Origin: Aquimarina sp. BL5
GTDB lineage: Bacteria > Bacteroidota > Bacteroidia > Flavobacteriales > Flavobacteriaceae
Assembly: GCF_003443675.1 (NCBI RefSeq)
Contig: NZ_CP031963.1
Location: 5,244,501-5,308,500 of the forward strand
DNA length: 64,000 nucleotides
Direction: 5' to 3'
Below, in pieces: positions 63,854 through 64,000 of this stretch. A model generated the notes under the pieces. The model saw nothing but the letters and a program-made list of their open reading frames with translations, searched no databases and had not been told where the DNA came from. Positions within the stretch are counted from its first letter, which is position 1. Each line of letters opens with the position of its first letter. The translations under genes were made by a program, and so were the position numbers.

Positions 63854-64000
63854 AAGAGATAAAATATGCAACATTATTCGGAGGATCTGGTAAGAATCGA
63901 GAAAGTAAAGAATATAAAGAGACCCTATTAATAGGTTCCTTATTAGCCGGAAAAGGATATGTAGTTAAAAATGGAGGATATGGTGGAATGATGGAAGCAG
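63850..64000 (+). CDS. LOG/SLOG-type protein, N-terminal part (runs off window)
   Basis: It starts at ATG 63850 overlapping the macrodomain stop (ATGA) and is open to the window's end, so 50 residues are visible. [20 protein letters not shown] and [11 protein letters not shown] match the Rossmann-like start of LOG/SLOG proteins, with GGSG and GGYGGMMEA. Members are cytokinin-activating phosphoribohydrolases or NAD/nucleotide-binding sensors. It continues the N-glycosidic-bond theme. Function and the end of the operon cannot be seen. Confidence 0.75.
   Translation, partial: MKEIKYATLFGGSGKNRESKEYKETLLIGSLLAGKGYVVKNGGYGGMMEA

Noticed and set aside
1..64000. tRNA, rRNA or CRISPR arrays
   Set aside because: No TTCGAATCC-type tRNA arm, rRNA segment or regular repeat-spacer pattern was found by eye.

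Overview
The window is AT-rich DNA from a member of the Bacteroidota, almost certainly a marine Flavobacteriaceae; an Aquimarina-like genome is an inference from overall gene content. Support comes from TTG-N19-TAnnTTTG promoters (two clear cases), weak Shine-Dalgarno signals, many short lipoproteins, an acyloxyacyl hydrolase, GH29 and GH16 glycosidases, and the PpiC-lipoprotein-SurA-MoxR gene order. No rRNA, tRNA, CRISPR array, integrase or transposase gene was recognised.

Layout. 1-3.1 kb: end of a DUF3999-like gene, then two YciI-family genes with an ECF42-type sigma factor. 3.4-6.6 kb: a divergent AraC regulator and GH29 fucosidase (its last strand shifted out of frame) and a MaoC-type gene. 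7.1-15.7 kb: a Crp/Fnr regulator followed by a redox and detoxification island (peroxiredoxin, zinc alcohol dehydrogenase, Old Yellow Enzyme, nitroreductase, small secreted proteins) and a ZIP metal transporter. Two near-identical promoter modules, each with two FNR-type boxes, precede the peroxiredoxin and the ZIP gene. 15.9-21.5 kb: a membrane protein, a decayed acetyltransferase, a membrane-linked AraC regulator, a secreted serine hydrolase, a HAD phosphatase and a MORN-repeat lipoprotein.

21.6-29.4 kb: purine catabolism (xdhA, xdhB, an Mpv17-like membrane protein, xdhC, a guanine-deaminase-like enzyme) and an unusually long PLP enzyme. 29.8-36.2 kb: a MORN protein, a cold-shock protein with a sigma-54-like promoter, a hydrolase with an ECF sigma factor and membrane partner, an acyloxyacyl hydrolase, DUF5995, and a cytosine deaminase resembling yeast Fcy1. 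36.2-44.4 kb: a GH16 lipoprotein behind LacI-type palindromes, several secreted proteins, DinB, PAP2, guaB, and a TPR lipoprotein. 44.4-50.6 kb: envelope biogenesis (OmpH/Skp, three PpiC/SurA-type proteins) and a MoxR ATPase. 52.6-58 kb: two different aconitases side by side.

58.1-64 kb is the most interesting part: an NrtR-type Nudix regulator followed by a short PRPP-synthetase-like gene, a nucleoside deoxyribosyltransferase-like protein, an ADP-ribosylglycohydrolase, a NADAR protein, two DUF4291 paralogues, a macrodomain protein and the start of a LOG/SLOG-type gene. Six of these families act on, or are predicted to act on, NAD, ADP-ribose or N-glycosidic bonds. Gene spacing suggests one NAD/ADP-ribose processing operon under a promoter flanked by an inverted operator-like repeat. 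It runs off the window, so its end is unknown.
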